Notes: a model not told the origin generated them from the letters alone. Numbered from the stretch's first letter, positions 1 to 6,262 are shown. The stretch: DNA of 6,368 bases from Methanobacterium sp. PtaU1.Bin242 (GCA_002067565.1 MVQZ01000207.1:1-6368); one strand, 5' to 3'. Program-made: numbers and translations.

Positions 1-592
1 CTTCCCATCCAAGAAACGCTATTAATACAAAGTAAACTGTGGTCACCGTTGCCAATACATATCCTGCAAGGATTAAAATGCCGTCCCGTTCCAGAGAACC
101 CAAAAGTAAAAATAAAATACTGTACGCTGGTAAAAAATCTGTTAAAGGGATCGGTAATGGTAACATGAGCCAAAATGCACATAATATAATTATAATACTG
201 TTTAAATATTCTATAGAAGGATGATCAGTGATAAAATGCAGGCGTGGCTTTAAAAATCTCTCCAACCCAGATAGAACAGTTTTCATACCATCTAAAATTC
301 TTATCATGGTTTTTTGAGATATTCTATACTGCATAACCCTGCCTGGTAAAAGATAACGCCCTCCTAAAAGTGTGCTAATGTTTAAGAGGATTATAGCCAG
401 ACCAAAGGGTAAACTGCTACCTGGAATGGATATAGGTATCAGGAAGGGGGCTACCAGAATCAGACAAACCAGTAGGATACCCTCCTCCCCTATAAGTTCT
501 ATAAATTCCTTAAGACTTAAACCAGCTGAAGGAATCTGCTTGGAAATCCTTTTAATAAAATTGGACGTGTAATTTTCTGATTTTTCCACCAC
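1..592 (-). CDS. ExoD-family integral membrane protein (3' end cut by window edge)
   Basis: The minus strand is open from a GTG at 592-590 to the left edge, giving 197 residues with no stop, so only a short C-terminal piece should be missing (family members are roughly 190-230 residues). It matches the ExoD family (Pfam PF06055): GEEGILL near residues 35-41 opens a hydrophobic segment with the proline-rich PFLIPISIPG (49-58), and LLGSLERDGILIL (163-175) is the family's most characteristic block. Hydrophobic stretches lie at about 39-56, 61-77, 132-150, 154-166 and 171-194, so it is a small polytopic membrane protein. ExoD was named for an exopolysaccharide-synthesis phenotype in rhizobia; its biochemical role is unknown, and in an archaeon a surface-polysaccharide role is only a guess. 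Two adjacent GTG codons (592, 589) could start it; GAGG at 603-600 lies 7 nt before the first, which is preferred. No in-frame ATG precedes them. The family call is firm, the function is not. Confidence 0.85.
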   Translation of the reverse strand, partial: MVEKSENYTSNFIKRISKQIPSAGLSLKEFIELIGEEGILLVCLILVAPFLIPISIPGSSLPFGLAIILLNISTLLGGRYLLPGRVMQYRISQKTMIRILDGMKTVLSGLERFLKPRLHFITDHPSIEYLNSIIIILCAFWLMLPLPIPLTDFLPAYSILFLLLGSLERDGILILAGYVLATVTTVYFVLIAFLGWE

Positions 593-684
593 GGACCGTC
601 CTCTAAAAATTTTTTAATAATTTTTATTAGGTTATTATTGGGAATTTATTAATTTTCTTGTAATAATTAGTTAAAGTTAGGTAA

Positions 685-716
685 AATAGAATTTAAAAGA
701 TGTATCTAATTCTATT
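685..716. repeat. Inverted repeat, 9-bp perfect arms, 14-nt spacer
   Basis: AATAGAATT at 685-693 is matched by its exact reverse complement AATTCTATT at 708-716, with 14 nt between. It begins 40 nt beyond the MFS stop codon and directly follows, in the minus direction, the TATA-like box at 719-727, so it would overlie the likely transcription start of the ExoD-family gene. It could be an operator or a weak 3' hairpin of the MFS mRNA. The arms are AT-rich, so chance is possible. Confidence 0.4.
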
Positions 717-718
717 AT

Positions 719-727
719 TTTTATATA
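719..727 (-). promoter_or_regulatory. Possible TATA box for the ExoD-family gene
   Basis: The minus strand reads TATATAAAA here, a good archaeal TATA-like element in the gap between the MFS stop and the ExoD-family start. A start site about 25 nt downstream would fall near 697 and leave a leader of about 100 nt. The element is close to symmetric: on the plus strand it reads TTTTATATA, which would instead drive transcription antisense to the MFS gene. No clear BRE settles the direction. Confidence 0.3.
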
Positions 728-733
728 GAAGAC

Positions 734-745
734 TTAAAAATGTTT
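734..745 (-). terminator. Possible oligo-T terminator after the MFS gene
   Basis: About 15 nt past the MFS stop the minus strand carries a run of five T (740-736) within CATTTTTAAG. Archaeal RNA polymerase can terminate at short T-tracts without a stem-loop, so this is a plausible but weak site. The longer-range inverted repeat at 685-716 is an alternative. Confidence 0.22.
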
Positions 746-755
746 TAATTCTGAA

Positions 756-2336
756 TTATTCTTTCAAGTCAGTTTCATGATACCGGGCCAGTAATTGTTT
801 TTCCTCATCTTTTTTAGGGAACTTAAAGTATACTATGGCTGCTCCCATAAGGATGGCTAAAATCCCTGCAAAATAAGCCCAATCGCCTCCAGCCAAAAAT
901 GAATATTTAGCAGAAGCTATGATCTGTGCTGAATACTGGGGATTCTGCTGTGCAATGGCGGCGGCGCTGGAGAATGATTTTTGAAGGGTCACTTCCATGC
1001 CACTGGTTATTTGCTGCTGGGCCGATGCAGGTAGATCACTGATTTGTGATGCAACTGATTTGGCATAACCGGCGGTAAGCAGTGCGCCAAATATGGAAGT
1101 CATTATTGCGCCCCCAAAGTCACGTTGCAGGTCTGCTGTTCCTGAAGCCATACCTTCCCGTTCAACCGGGACTGATCCGGTAAGAGAATGGGAAGCCGGA
1201 GTTCCAGCCAGCCCCACACCTACTCCAACCAGGGCATAAGCCAATCCCACCTTCCAGTAAGGTATGTGATCCTGCCATAAGAGTAGCATGGTTAAAAAAC
1301 CCAGAAGACAGAATAAATAACCGGCTAGTAGGGTGAATCTGGACCCATGTGACTCCACCAGCTTGGCAGATTGTGGAGCTACCAAGATCATGCAGATAGC
1401 TCCTGGTAAAATTGAAATTCCCGCATCTAGAGTGGAGTAGCCGAGTACGTTTTGTAAAAATTGCTGTCCAATATACATGGCACCCATTAGAGCCCCAAAT
1501 ACTATTATTCCGGCAGATGCGGCTACCCAGAAGATCTTGCGACTGGCGACTTTAAGATCATAGAGTGGATTCTGCACCCGTCGCTCTCGCCTTATAAACA
1601 AGATTCCGGTAGCGACTGCGATGATTATTAAACTGATTATCAGGGCTCCAGAGTCAGGTACAGGAGCAAAGTTTATGGCCAGAATCAATGTTCCCAGAAG
1701 CAGAAGAGATAATAAACCCCCAATGTTGTCCACTGGAGCTTCTGTCTCGTTAATATGGGCAGGGATGTACTTTATTGCCATGATCAAAGCTACCAGAGCA
1801 AGAGGTAATGTAATTCGGAATACAGCACCCCAATCAGTGAATGTGAGAAGGTATCCGGAGAGTAATGGTCCCAAAGCGGCGATAGCTGCCCCTATACCAG
1901 ACCATAGTGCAATGGCTCTGGTTCTTTTTGGACCGGACCATAAGGCAGCGATAAGTGCCAGGGTGGTTGGAAATGCCATTCCTGCCGCTAAACCTCCGAG
2001 AATACGAGCAAATATTAGTATTTCAACAGACGGAGCCAAACCTGCAATAATAGATGCCGGCATAGCCAGCAGAGTACCAATGATGAGCATCATCTTTCTG
2101 CCATGGTGGTCACCCAAAGCACCGAACCATAGGACTGATGCAGCCAGACCCAGGGAGTAACCCACCGCCACCATATTAATCTGAACCTGCGAAGCATCAA
2201 AAGCAAGACCTATGGAAGGAAGAGCGACATTTGCCACTGATAAGTTCAAATTGGCCACAGCAGCAACCAGAATAAGGGTGGCTAATGTTATCATTCCGGT
2301 CTCAGTTTTCTTCTTACTTGTTGGTGTTACATCCAT
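756..2336 (-). CDS. DHA2-type MFS multidrug/proton antiporter (EmrB/QacA-like, 14 TM)
   Basis: A 526-residue major facilitator protein expected to export drugs or other amphipathic compounds in exchange for protons. Visible hallmarks: the TM1 block [10 protein letters not shown] (31-40); MFS motif [11 protein letters not shown] (72-81) between TM2 and TM3; RILGGLAAG (111-119) as motif B with its arginine; the drug/H+ antiporter motif C in TM5 with the GP pair at 156-157; and [13 protein letters not shown] (288-300) entering TM10. I count about 14 hydrophobic segments, with a hydrophilic outer loop at about 425-480 between TM13 and TM14, as in the DHA2 family. The acidic residue usual in the TM1 motif (LDxT) is Asn31. 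The C-terminal tail (505-526) is charged. The ATG at 2336-2334 has only a weak ribosome site; Met15 is an alternative start but its site is no better. It is transcribed alone, divergent from the antiporter gene, with no regulator beside it. The substrate cannot be told from sequence. Confidence 0.9.
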   Translation of the reverse strand: MDVTPTSKKKTETGMITLATLILVAAVANLNLSVANVALPSIGLAFDASQVQINMVAVGYSLGLAASVLWFGALGDHHGRKMMLIIGTLLAMPASIIAGLAPSVEILIFARILGGLAAGMAFPTTLALIAALWSGPKRTRAIALWSGIGAAIAALGPLLSGYLLTFTDWGAVFRITLPLALVALIMAIKYIPAHINETEAPVDNIGGLLSLLLLGTLILAINFAPVPDSGALIISLIIIAVATGILFIRRERRVQNPLYDLKVASRKIFWVAASAGIIVFGALMGAMYIGQQFLQNVLGYSTLDAGISILPGAICMILVAPQSAKLVESHGSRFTLLAGYLFCLLGFLTMLLLWQDHIPYWKVGLAYALVGVGVGLAGTPASHSLTGSVPVEREGMASGTADLQRDFGGAIMTSIFGALLTAGYAKSVASQISDLPASAQQQITSGMEVTLQKSFSSAAAIAQQNPQYSAQIIASAKYSFLAGGDWAYFAGILAILMGAAIVYFKFPKKDEEKQLLARYHETDLKE

Positions 2337-2356
2337 TTTTATCCGCTCTTATCCGT
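2337..2356 (-). repeat. Tandem 10-bp near-repeat in the MFS leader
   Basis: On the plus strand TTTTATCCGC (2337-2346) is followed at once by TCTTATCCGT (2347-2356), identical at 8 of 10 positions; the shared core TTATCCG recurs at exactly 10 bp. It lies just before the MFS start codon, inside the probable 5' leader and where a ribosome site would be. It might bind a regulator or be incidental. Confidence 0.35.
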
Positions 2357-2389
2357 CCATTTATAGCAAATATTATGTTGTATGCAATG

Positions 2390-2397
2390 TATATAAT
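2390..2397 (-). promoter_or_regulatory. Probable TATA box for the MFS gene
   Basis: The minus strand reads ATTATATA, close to the archaeal consensus TTTATATA. A start about 25 nt downstream would fall near 2368 and give a leader of about 30 nt before the ATG at 2336. The AT palindrome at 2411-2425 lies just upstream of it. Confidence 0.4.
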
Positions 2398-2410
2398 TAA
2401 TCGCCTTTGA

Positions 2411-2425
2411 ATTAAATAATTTAAT
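2411..2425. repeat. AT-only palindrome, 7-bp arms
   Basis: ATTAAAT (2411-2417) and ATTTAAT (2419-2425) are exact reverse complements around one central A. The site lies 13 bp upstream of the probable MFS TATA box, a common place for an activator or a repressor to bind. Composed only of A and T in an AT-rich gap, it could have arisen by chance. Confidence 0.35.
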
Positions 2426-2558
2426 GGCTAAGGAATTTTATGACCAAATTGAATGGTAGGATATAAAAATAGACAGGCACATAAACAAGACTTTATACTT
2501 ATATCTGAGGTTTATTATGAAAAAATTGCAATGAATGTATAATTTCTGTAATCAAGCT

Positions 2559-2572
2559 AAGATAATTATCTT
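2559..2572. promoter_or_regulatory. Perfect 14-bp palindrome, candidate operator of the antiporter gene
   Basis: AAGATAATTATCTT is its own reverse complement over 14 bp with no spacer. It abuts the TATA-like TTACTATAA at 2572-2580, so it occupies the place of the BRE and adjacent upstream bases, where a bound dimer would affect TFB/TBP recruitment. A homodimeric winged-helix or helix-turn-helix regulator would fit; none is encoded in this window. Confidence 0.4.
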
Positions 2573-2580
2573 TACTATAA
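2572..2580 (+). promoter_or_regulatory. Possible TATA box for the antiporter gene
   Basis: TTACTATAA resembles the archaeal TATA element. A start about 25 nt downstream would fall near 2602, giving a leader of about 50 nt that carries the GGAGAG ribosome site at 2639-2644. The ATATAAAAAT at 2461-2470 is an alternative but would give a leader of about 160 nt. Confidence 0.3.
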
Positions 2581-2650
2581 CTTAAAGACCTATGGGGTGG
2601 AGTAGAAGTATTCAGAATTGTAATATTGAAAATTTTTCGGAGAGAACTTT

Positions 2651-3850
2651 ATGATTGAACTTCTATTCTTTTTTATTATTCTTTTTGTGGTGGCGATTTT
2701 TTCTGGTTTAATTGGTAAACTGCCCATTAGTTTTCAGATGATATTTATTGTGGCCGGGATGTTTGTTGGTTGGATGGTCACGGGATATGTGGATGTCACA
2801 GAACCCCCCCTTTCCACCGTAATCTTTTTGATTGCAGAAATAGCTCTGGTTCTGGTTCTTTTCAGTGATGCCTCCGGTGTTGGTTTAAAGGCTCTGGAAA
2901 ATAATCTCAGCACCAGACTACTCCTTGTAGGTTTACCCATTACCATTATTTTAGGAATAGTTGTAGCCACCATAATATTCCCTGGCATCCCATGGTGGGT
3001 GGCAGGTATTATTGGAGCTGCTCTGGCACCTACTGATGCTGCTTTAGGACAGATTGTGGTCCAAAACCAAGAATTACCGGAAAGAATACGGAGAACCATA
3101 GAAATAGAGAGCGGATTAAACGATGGGGGTGCAGTGCCCTTCCTTCTTCTTTTTATTGCCATTGGTTTAGCTGCTGAATCCTTTGAACCTTCAGGATATT
3201 TTATTTACGTTGCACTGGAACAGATAGGTTTTGGAGCATTGGTGGGTTTGGTGGTAGGTATTGGTGGTGGTTGGCTGGTTTTAAAGGCCCGTGACAGGGA
3301 TTGGGTAACTCCGAACTTCCAGAGAATGGCATTTTTGGCCATGGCCATACTTACATTTCTCATAGCTGATGAATTGGGAGGAAGTGGATTTATAGCTGCA
3401 TTTATTGGTGGATTAGCCCTTGGATATGTTGTTAAAGATGCTAGAAAAATTTTGATTGATTTCTCCCAGACAGAGGGTCAATTCTTAAATCTGGCTGTGT
3501 TTTTCCTTTTAGGGATTGTGGTGCTTCCCCTAATTTTACAGGTCACTTGGCAGATAGTAGTCTATGCAATTTTAAGCTTAACAATTATCAGGATGTTACC
3601 TGTAGCCATATCATTTATAGGCGCCAAATTAGGGTTGGATGCCGTATTATTCATAGGTTGGTTTGGACCCCGAGGTTTAGCTTCCATAGTACTTGCTCTT
3701 CTGGCTTTAGAGGAATTAAAAATATTTCCTGGAGACAACATATTTATTACTGTTGTTTTAGTAACTGTGCTTTTTAGTGTTTTTGCCCATGGATTTACAG
3801 CATCTCCATTATCCAGTATCTACGCACGAAGAAATAAACAAAAAACATAA
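2651..3850 (+). CDS. CPA1/NhaP-type cation:proton antiporter
   Basis: A 399-residue membrane antiporter expected to extrude Na+ (possibly K+ or Li+) in exchange for H+ across the cytoplasmic membrane, for pH and salt balance. It has about 12-13 hydrophobic segments and the CPA1 core: APTDAALG (126-133), with T128-D129 in the unwound crossing helix; ESGLNDGG (153-160), with the N157-D158 pair typical of electroneutral CPA1 exchangers; and the late motif GWFGPRGLAS (336-345), with R341. D73 in LFSDASG (70-76) may stand where archaeal NhaP proteins have an acidic TM3 ligand; that alignment is tentative. It ends soon after the transport domain, with no C-terminal TrkA-N or regulatory domain, only a basic tail (RRNKQKT). 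GGAGAG at 2639-2644, 6 nt from the ATG, supports this start. The AI-2E family gene follows 85 bp downstream on the same strand with no clear terminator between. The family call is firm; ion preference and exact symbol are not decidable. Confidence 0.92.
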   Translation: MIELLFFFIILFVVAIFSGLIGKLPISFQMIFIVAGMFVGWMVTGYVDVTEPPLSTVIFLIAEIALVLVLFSDASGVGLKALENNLSTRLLLVGLPITIILGIVVATIIFPGIPWWVAGIIGAALAPTDAALGQIVVQNQELPERIRRTIEIESGLNDGGAVPFLLLFIAIGLAAESFEPSGYFIYVALEQIGFGALVGLVVGIGGGWLVLKARDRDWVTPNFQRMAFLAMAILTFLIADELGGSGFIAAFIGGLALGYVVKDARKILIDFSQTEGQFLNLAVFFLLGIVVLPLILQVTWQIVVYAILSLTIIRMLPVAISFIGAKLGLDAVLFIGWFGPRGLASIVLALLALEELKIFPGDNIFITVVLVTVLFSVFAHGFTASPLSSIYARRNKQKT

Positions 3851-3858
3851 AATTAAGA

Positions 3859-3876
3859 AATATATAAGGATATAAG
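3859..3876 (+). promoter_or_regulatory. Twin TATA-like element upstream of the AI-2E family gene
   Basis: Two ATATAAG copies (3862-3868 and 3870-3876), the first within AATATATAAG and preceded by the purine-rich AAGAAA, form a strong archaeal TATA-like region just after the antiporter stop. A start near 3887-3895 would leave a 40-50 nt leader, so the AI-2E gene may have its own promoter even if it is also read through from upstream. Confidence 0.4.
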
Positions 3877-3935
3877 AACCTGTATTCATATATACTTGTG
3901 TGAGTATTTTAAATAAATTAAGGAGATAGCTAGAA

Positions 3936-4946
3936 ATGAATGAATTTAAAATACCGCCTTACATGCGGCAAATAGTAATAATAGCCGTTATATTTGTTGC
4001 AATTTTAGGAATGAAGTTTACAAGCGAAATTTTGGGACCAATACTACTTTCCATATTTATCAGCATAATCATTTACCCCTTTTTAATGTGGCTCATGAAA
4101 AGAGGGCTTTCCTACAACCAATCAATTATAGTAACTTTAGTGGGGACCTTTGCTTTAGGCACATCTATAATATGGTTTCTGGCGATTTCGTTAGTCCAAT
4201 TAATAGAAGAACTTCCTGATTTGAATTTGAGCTCTGGGGGTCTTCTGGCTCAATATGGAAATGATATAATAAAATTTATCATCACCAATTTGCCCCTATC
4301 AGATATTACCGGTCTGATTACCTTAGGAATTTTTATGCTGTTTGCAATTATATTCCTGATTTATGAGCTTCCTCAAATAAAAGTCAGATTAGTAGAAGGA
4401 TTAGGAGCGGATAGCCCTATATTGATTAAGATATTTGATATCGTTGATGCTAACATCAAATACTTCATCATCAGAGCGAAAGTTAACCTTATCTATGGAT
4501 TGGGTGTTTCAGCAATTCTTATCATCTTCGACATTAACTTTGCACTTCTCTGGGGATTATTAACCTTTGTCCTGGGATTCATCCCCTATTTAGGAATTAT
4601 AATAGCAGCCATACCCCCTGTATTAGTGGCTTGGGCTAAATACGGTATATGGGGGGCTGTCATCATGGGTGCCTTCTTCATCATAATAAATACCATAGCA
4701 GAAAGCTATATCTTCCCTAAACTAACTGGAAAAGGACTTCAGATGTCTGTTTTTGTGGTATTTGTTTCATTATTTGTATGGGGTTGGATTTTAGGTCCCA
4801 CTGGATTTTTAATCGGCGTGCCCTTAACCCTGATTGTGATCAAATATCTGGATAACTTCAAAGAAACCCGCTGGCTGGCCTTACTCATGACCAGTGAAGA
4901 AGGAGAAGGAAAAGAAGAAAATAAAAAAGATGAAACCAAGAAATAG
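3936..4946 (+). CDS. AI-2E family (UPF0118) transporter
   Basis: A 336-residue polytopic membrane protein of Pfam PF01594. N-terminal hydrophobic segments lie at about 12-27, 33-54 and 64-87, a less conserved soluble stretch at about 88-122, then a conserved C-terminal half. There FALLWGLLTFVLGFIPYLG (202-220), with the FIPY.G signature and the Pro pair at 227-228, is followed by AESYIFPKLTGKGLQM (255-270) and a last helical region with GPTG (287-290) and GVPL (294-297), the usual ending of the family. The tail (319-336) is almost wholly Glu, Lys and Gly. The family is named after E. coli TqsA, linked to autoinducer-2 export, but other members have been reported as Na+/H+ antiporters; next to a CPA1 antiporter, ion transport is at least as likely here as signal export. 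AGGAG at 3921-3925 precedes the ATG by 10 nt, slightly long but acceptable. Substrate unknown. Confidence 0.9.
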   Translation: MNEFKIPPYMRQIVIIAVIFVAILGMKFTSEILGPILLSIFISIIIYPFLMWLMKRGLSYNQSIIVTLVGTFALGTSIIWFLAISLVQLIEELPDLNLSSGGLLAQYGNDIIKFIITNLPLSDITGLITLGIFMLFAIIFLIYELPQIKVRLVEGLGADSPILIKIFDIVDANIKYFIIRAKVNLIYGLGVSAILIIFDINFALLWGLLTFVLGFIPYLGIIIAAIPPVLVAWAKYGIWGAVIMGAFFIIINTIAESYIFPKLTGKGLQMSVFVVFVSLFVWGWILGPTGFLIGVPLTLIVIKYLDNFKETRWLALLMTSEEGEGKEENKKDETKK

Positions 4947-4965
4947 GTTAATAATTCTAGAATAT

Positions 4966-4982
4966 CTCCCTTTTATTATTCT
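4966..4982 (+). terminator. Possible T-rich terminator after the AI-2E gene
   Basis: About 20-35 nt past the stop, the plus strand turns pyrimidine-rich (CTCCCTTTTATTATTCTCC), preceded by the 10-bp palindrome ATTCTAGAAT at 4954-4963. The palindrome has no room for a loop, so any termination would rest on the T-rich tract, as is usual in archaea. Confidence 0.35.
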
Positions 4983-5002
4983 CCAAATATCAACTGTTAA
5001 TT

Positions 5003-5017
5003 TAAGATTTAAATAAA
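5003..5017 (-). terminator. Possible T-rich terminator after thiI
   Basis: Directly after the thiI stop codon the minus strand reads TTTATTTAAATCTTA, a T-rich stretch without a stem. In the 71-bp convergent gap it is the nearest candidate for ending thiI transcription before it runs into the AI-2E gene. Confidence 0.25.
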
Positions 5018-6184
5018 TTATCGAATTTCTTCAAGGGATTTGAAAAGTTTCTCCACTTCATATCTCATCTGAAGATCATCTTGAACCTGAAGCACCGTTT
5101 CCAGGGCTGCGTTAGTCTCGGGGTGCTTTGGAGCGGCATCACAATCACTCTCAGGCAGTATGGATATTTCAAAGGTTCCAATTTTCTCGGCAATTTTCTG
5201 AATCTCTACTTTGTCCATTCCAATCAAAGGACTTAATATTGGTAGATTAGTGGAGTGACGTGTGGCTAGGATATTGGGTAGAGTTTGGGATGCTACCTGT
5301 CCTAAACTGCTGCCATCAATTATGGCCTGGGCATTTTCTTTTTTTGCCAATTTCTCAGCGATCTGATACATTCCACTTTTACAGAGTACGCAGGTCATTC
5401 TGGGAGGTGCCTCCCCCATACATTTATTCAGGAAATCACCGTATCTAACGGTGTAAAAATTTAATTTAGAGCCTGAGGAATATTCTTTAAGTTTAAGAAC
5501 CATTTTTACTATTTTGCATTCCTCTGAACATTGGTTATAGGGGCCTGTGTTGAAATGTAAGATGGTTACGGCACATCCTCTCTTCATCATGAGAAATGCG
5601 GCCACTGGAGAATCTATGCCTCCAGATAACAATACCACCACTCTTCCCTGGGTTCCAATGGGCAGTCCTCCTAAACCAGGGAGTTTCTCATGGAAAAAAT
5701 AGGTTTTATCCCCTCTTACTTCCACATAAATCTGAAATTCCGGATGGGAGAGATCAACCGGTGCACCGGTCTCTTCTACTACCACTGCACCGCAGTAGGC
5801 CGCCATTTCCTGGCTGGTGAAACTGTGCTCACCTACTCTGCGGCATCTGATGGCGAAGGTCTCCTGACCTGAAAAGAGTTTCTGCAGGACCAGTTCCTTA
5901 ATGTAGCTTTTCAGGGTCTCTTTTATTGAATCATAATCAGTACTGGTAGATACAGTGGGGCTGAAGGAAACTATTCCAAATATTTTTCCCAGTGCTTCTA
6001 ATGCCTGCAGGTAGTCTTGAGGATAGAGGAATATCCTGCCCTGATTTAACTTAATTTTGCAATCAATAAGATTCTTAATATTGGATATGAGTCTTTTTTC
6101 AAATCTACTTCTTACTTTGGGACTTTTAATTCCTATTTCCCCATAACGAACTATTATAGGCCTTTCAGGCACTGCTTCACTCAT
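5018..6184 (-). CDS. thiI: ThiI, tRNA uridine(8) 4-thiouridine synthetase (archaeal type)
   Basis: This cytoplasmic enzyme adenylates U8 of tRNA with ATP and inserts sulfur to make 4-thiouridine. The 388 residues show the family order: an N-terminal ferredoxin-like domain beginning IIVRYGEIGIKS (10-21), a THUMP tRNA-binding domain (about 60-165), and a PP-loop ATPase domain with SGGIDSP at 187-193. GSSLGQVASQT (291-301) and PESDCDAAPKHPET (344-357) are also typical. The rhodanese domain of E. coli ThiI (482 residues) is absent, so persulfide relay by that route is ruled out. Instead there are C265 and C268 in TCVLCKSG plus C348, the position of the E. coli PP-loop-domain cysteine. In Methanococcus maripaludis ThiI the CxxC cysteines are needed and an Fe-S cluster has been reported, with sulfide as likely donor. 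GGAG at 6194-6191, 6 nt before the ATG, supports the start. It is convergent with the AI-2E gene and looks monocistronic here. Confidence 0.96.
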   Translation of the reverse strand: MSEAVPERPIIVRYGEIGIKSPKVRSRFEKRLISNIKNLIDCKIKLNQGRIFLYPQDYLQALEALGKIFGIVSFSPTVSTSTDYDSIKETLKSYIKELVLQKLFSGQETFAIRCRRVGEHSFTSQEMAAYCGAVVVEETGAPVDLSHPEFQIYVEVRGDKTYFFHEKLPGLGGLPIGTQGRVVVLLSGGIDSPVAAFLMMKRGCAVTILHFNTGPYNQCSEECKIVKMVLKLKEYSSGSKLNFYTVRYGDFLNKCMGEAPPRMTCVLCKSGMYQIAEKLAKKENAQAIIDGSSLGQVASQTLPNILATRHSTNLPILSPLIGMDKVEIQKIAEKIGTFEISILPESDCDAAPKHPETNAALETVLQVQDDLQMRYEVEKLFKSLEEIR

Positions 6185-6224
6185 GTTATGCTCCTTTCTC
6201 TTAAAATCAATATTAAATTATTCC

Positions 6225-6233
6225 TATAAAAAA
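6225..6233 (-). promoter_or_regulatory. Probable TATA box for thiI
   Basis: The minus strand reads TTTTTTATA, followed by GG. A start about 25 nt downstream would fall near 6202, giving a leader of under 20 nt that still includes the GGAG ribosome site at 6194-6191. AATATAAAAAG at 6282-6272 (minus) is a more distant alternative. Confidence 0.4.
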
Positions 6234-6262
6234 GTTATTTCACCCAATCCGGATGTCTGAAT

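Larger units (their letters stand above)
2337..2650. other. Divergent intergenic region of 314 bp, no gene seen
   Basis: This gap separates the divergent MFS and antiporter genes. I find no convincing protein gene or RNA gene in it. It holds, from left to right: a tandem 10-bp repeat (2337-2356), a TATA-like box for the MFS gene (2390-2397), an AT-only palindrome (2411-2425), a second TATA-like stretch ATATAAAAAT (2461-2470) of unclear direction, a perfect 14-bp palindrome (2559-2572), a TATA-like box for the antiporter (2572-2580), a 20-codon ORF touching the antiporter start (2592-2654), and the antiporter's ribosome site GGAGAG (2639-2644). Confidence 0.6.

Noticed and set aside
39..572. 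Two plus-strand open frames (39-224 and 372-572)
   Set aside because: Both lie inside the minus-strand ExoD-family frame, which carries recognisable family motifs; neither plus frame shows a motif or ribosome site.
1621..2160. Plus-strand 179-codon open frame
   Set aside because: It is antisense to the MFS gene, rich in Arg/Pro/Ala as expected for a shadow frame, and has no recognisable domain.
2212..2400. Plus-strand 62-codon frame running into the divergent region
   Set aside because: Most of it is antisense to the MFS N-terminus, and its remainder overlaps the MFS leader and promoter.
2734..3162. Minus-strand 142-codon open frame
   Set aside because: It lies antisense to the CPA1 core motifs and looks like a shadow of that gene.
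4954..4963. Palindrome ATTCTAGAAT as an intrinsic terminator hairpin
   Set aside because: With no spacer it cannot form a normal hairpin; any termination here more likely depends on the following T-rich tract.
5260..5872. Plus-strand frames opposite thiI
   Set aside because: They are antisense to strongly conserved ThiI motifs and contain no domain of their own.
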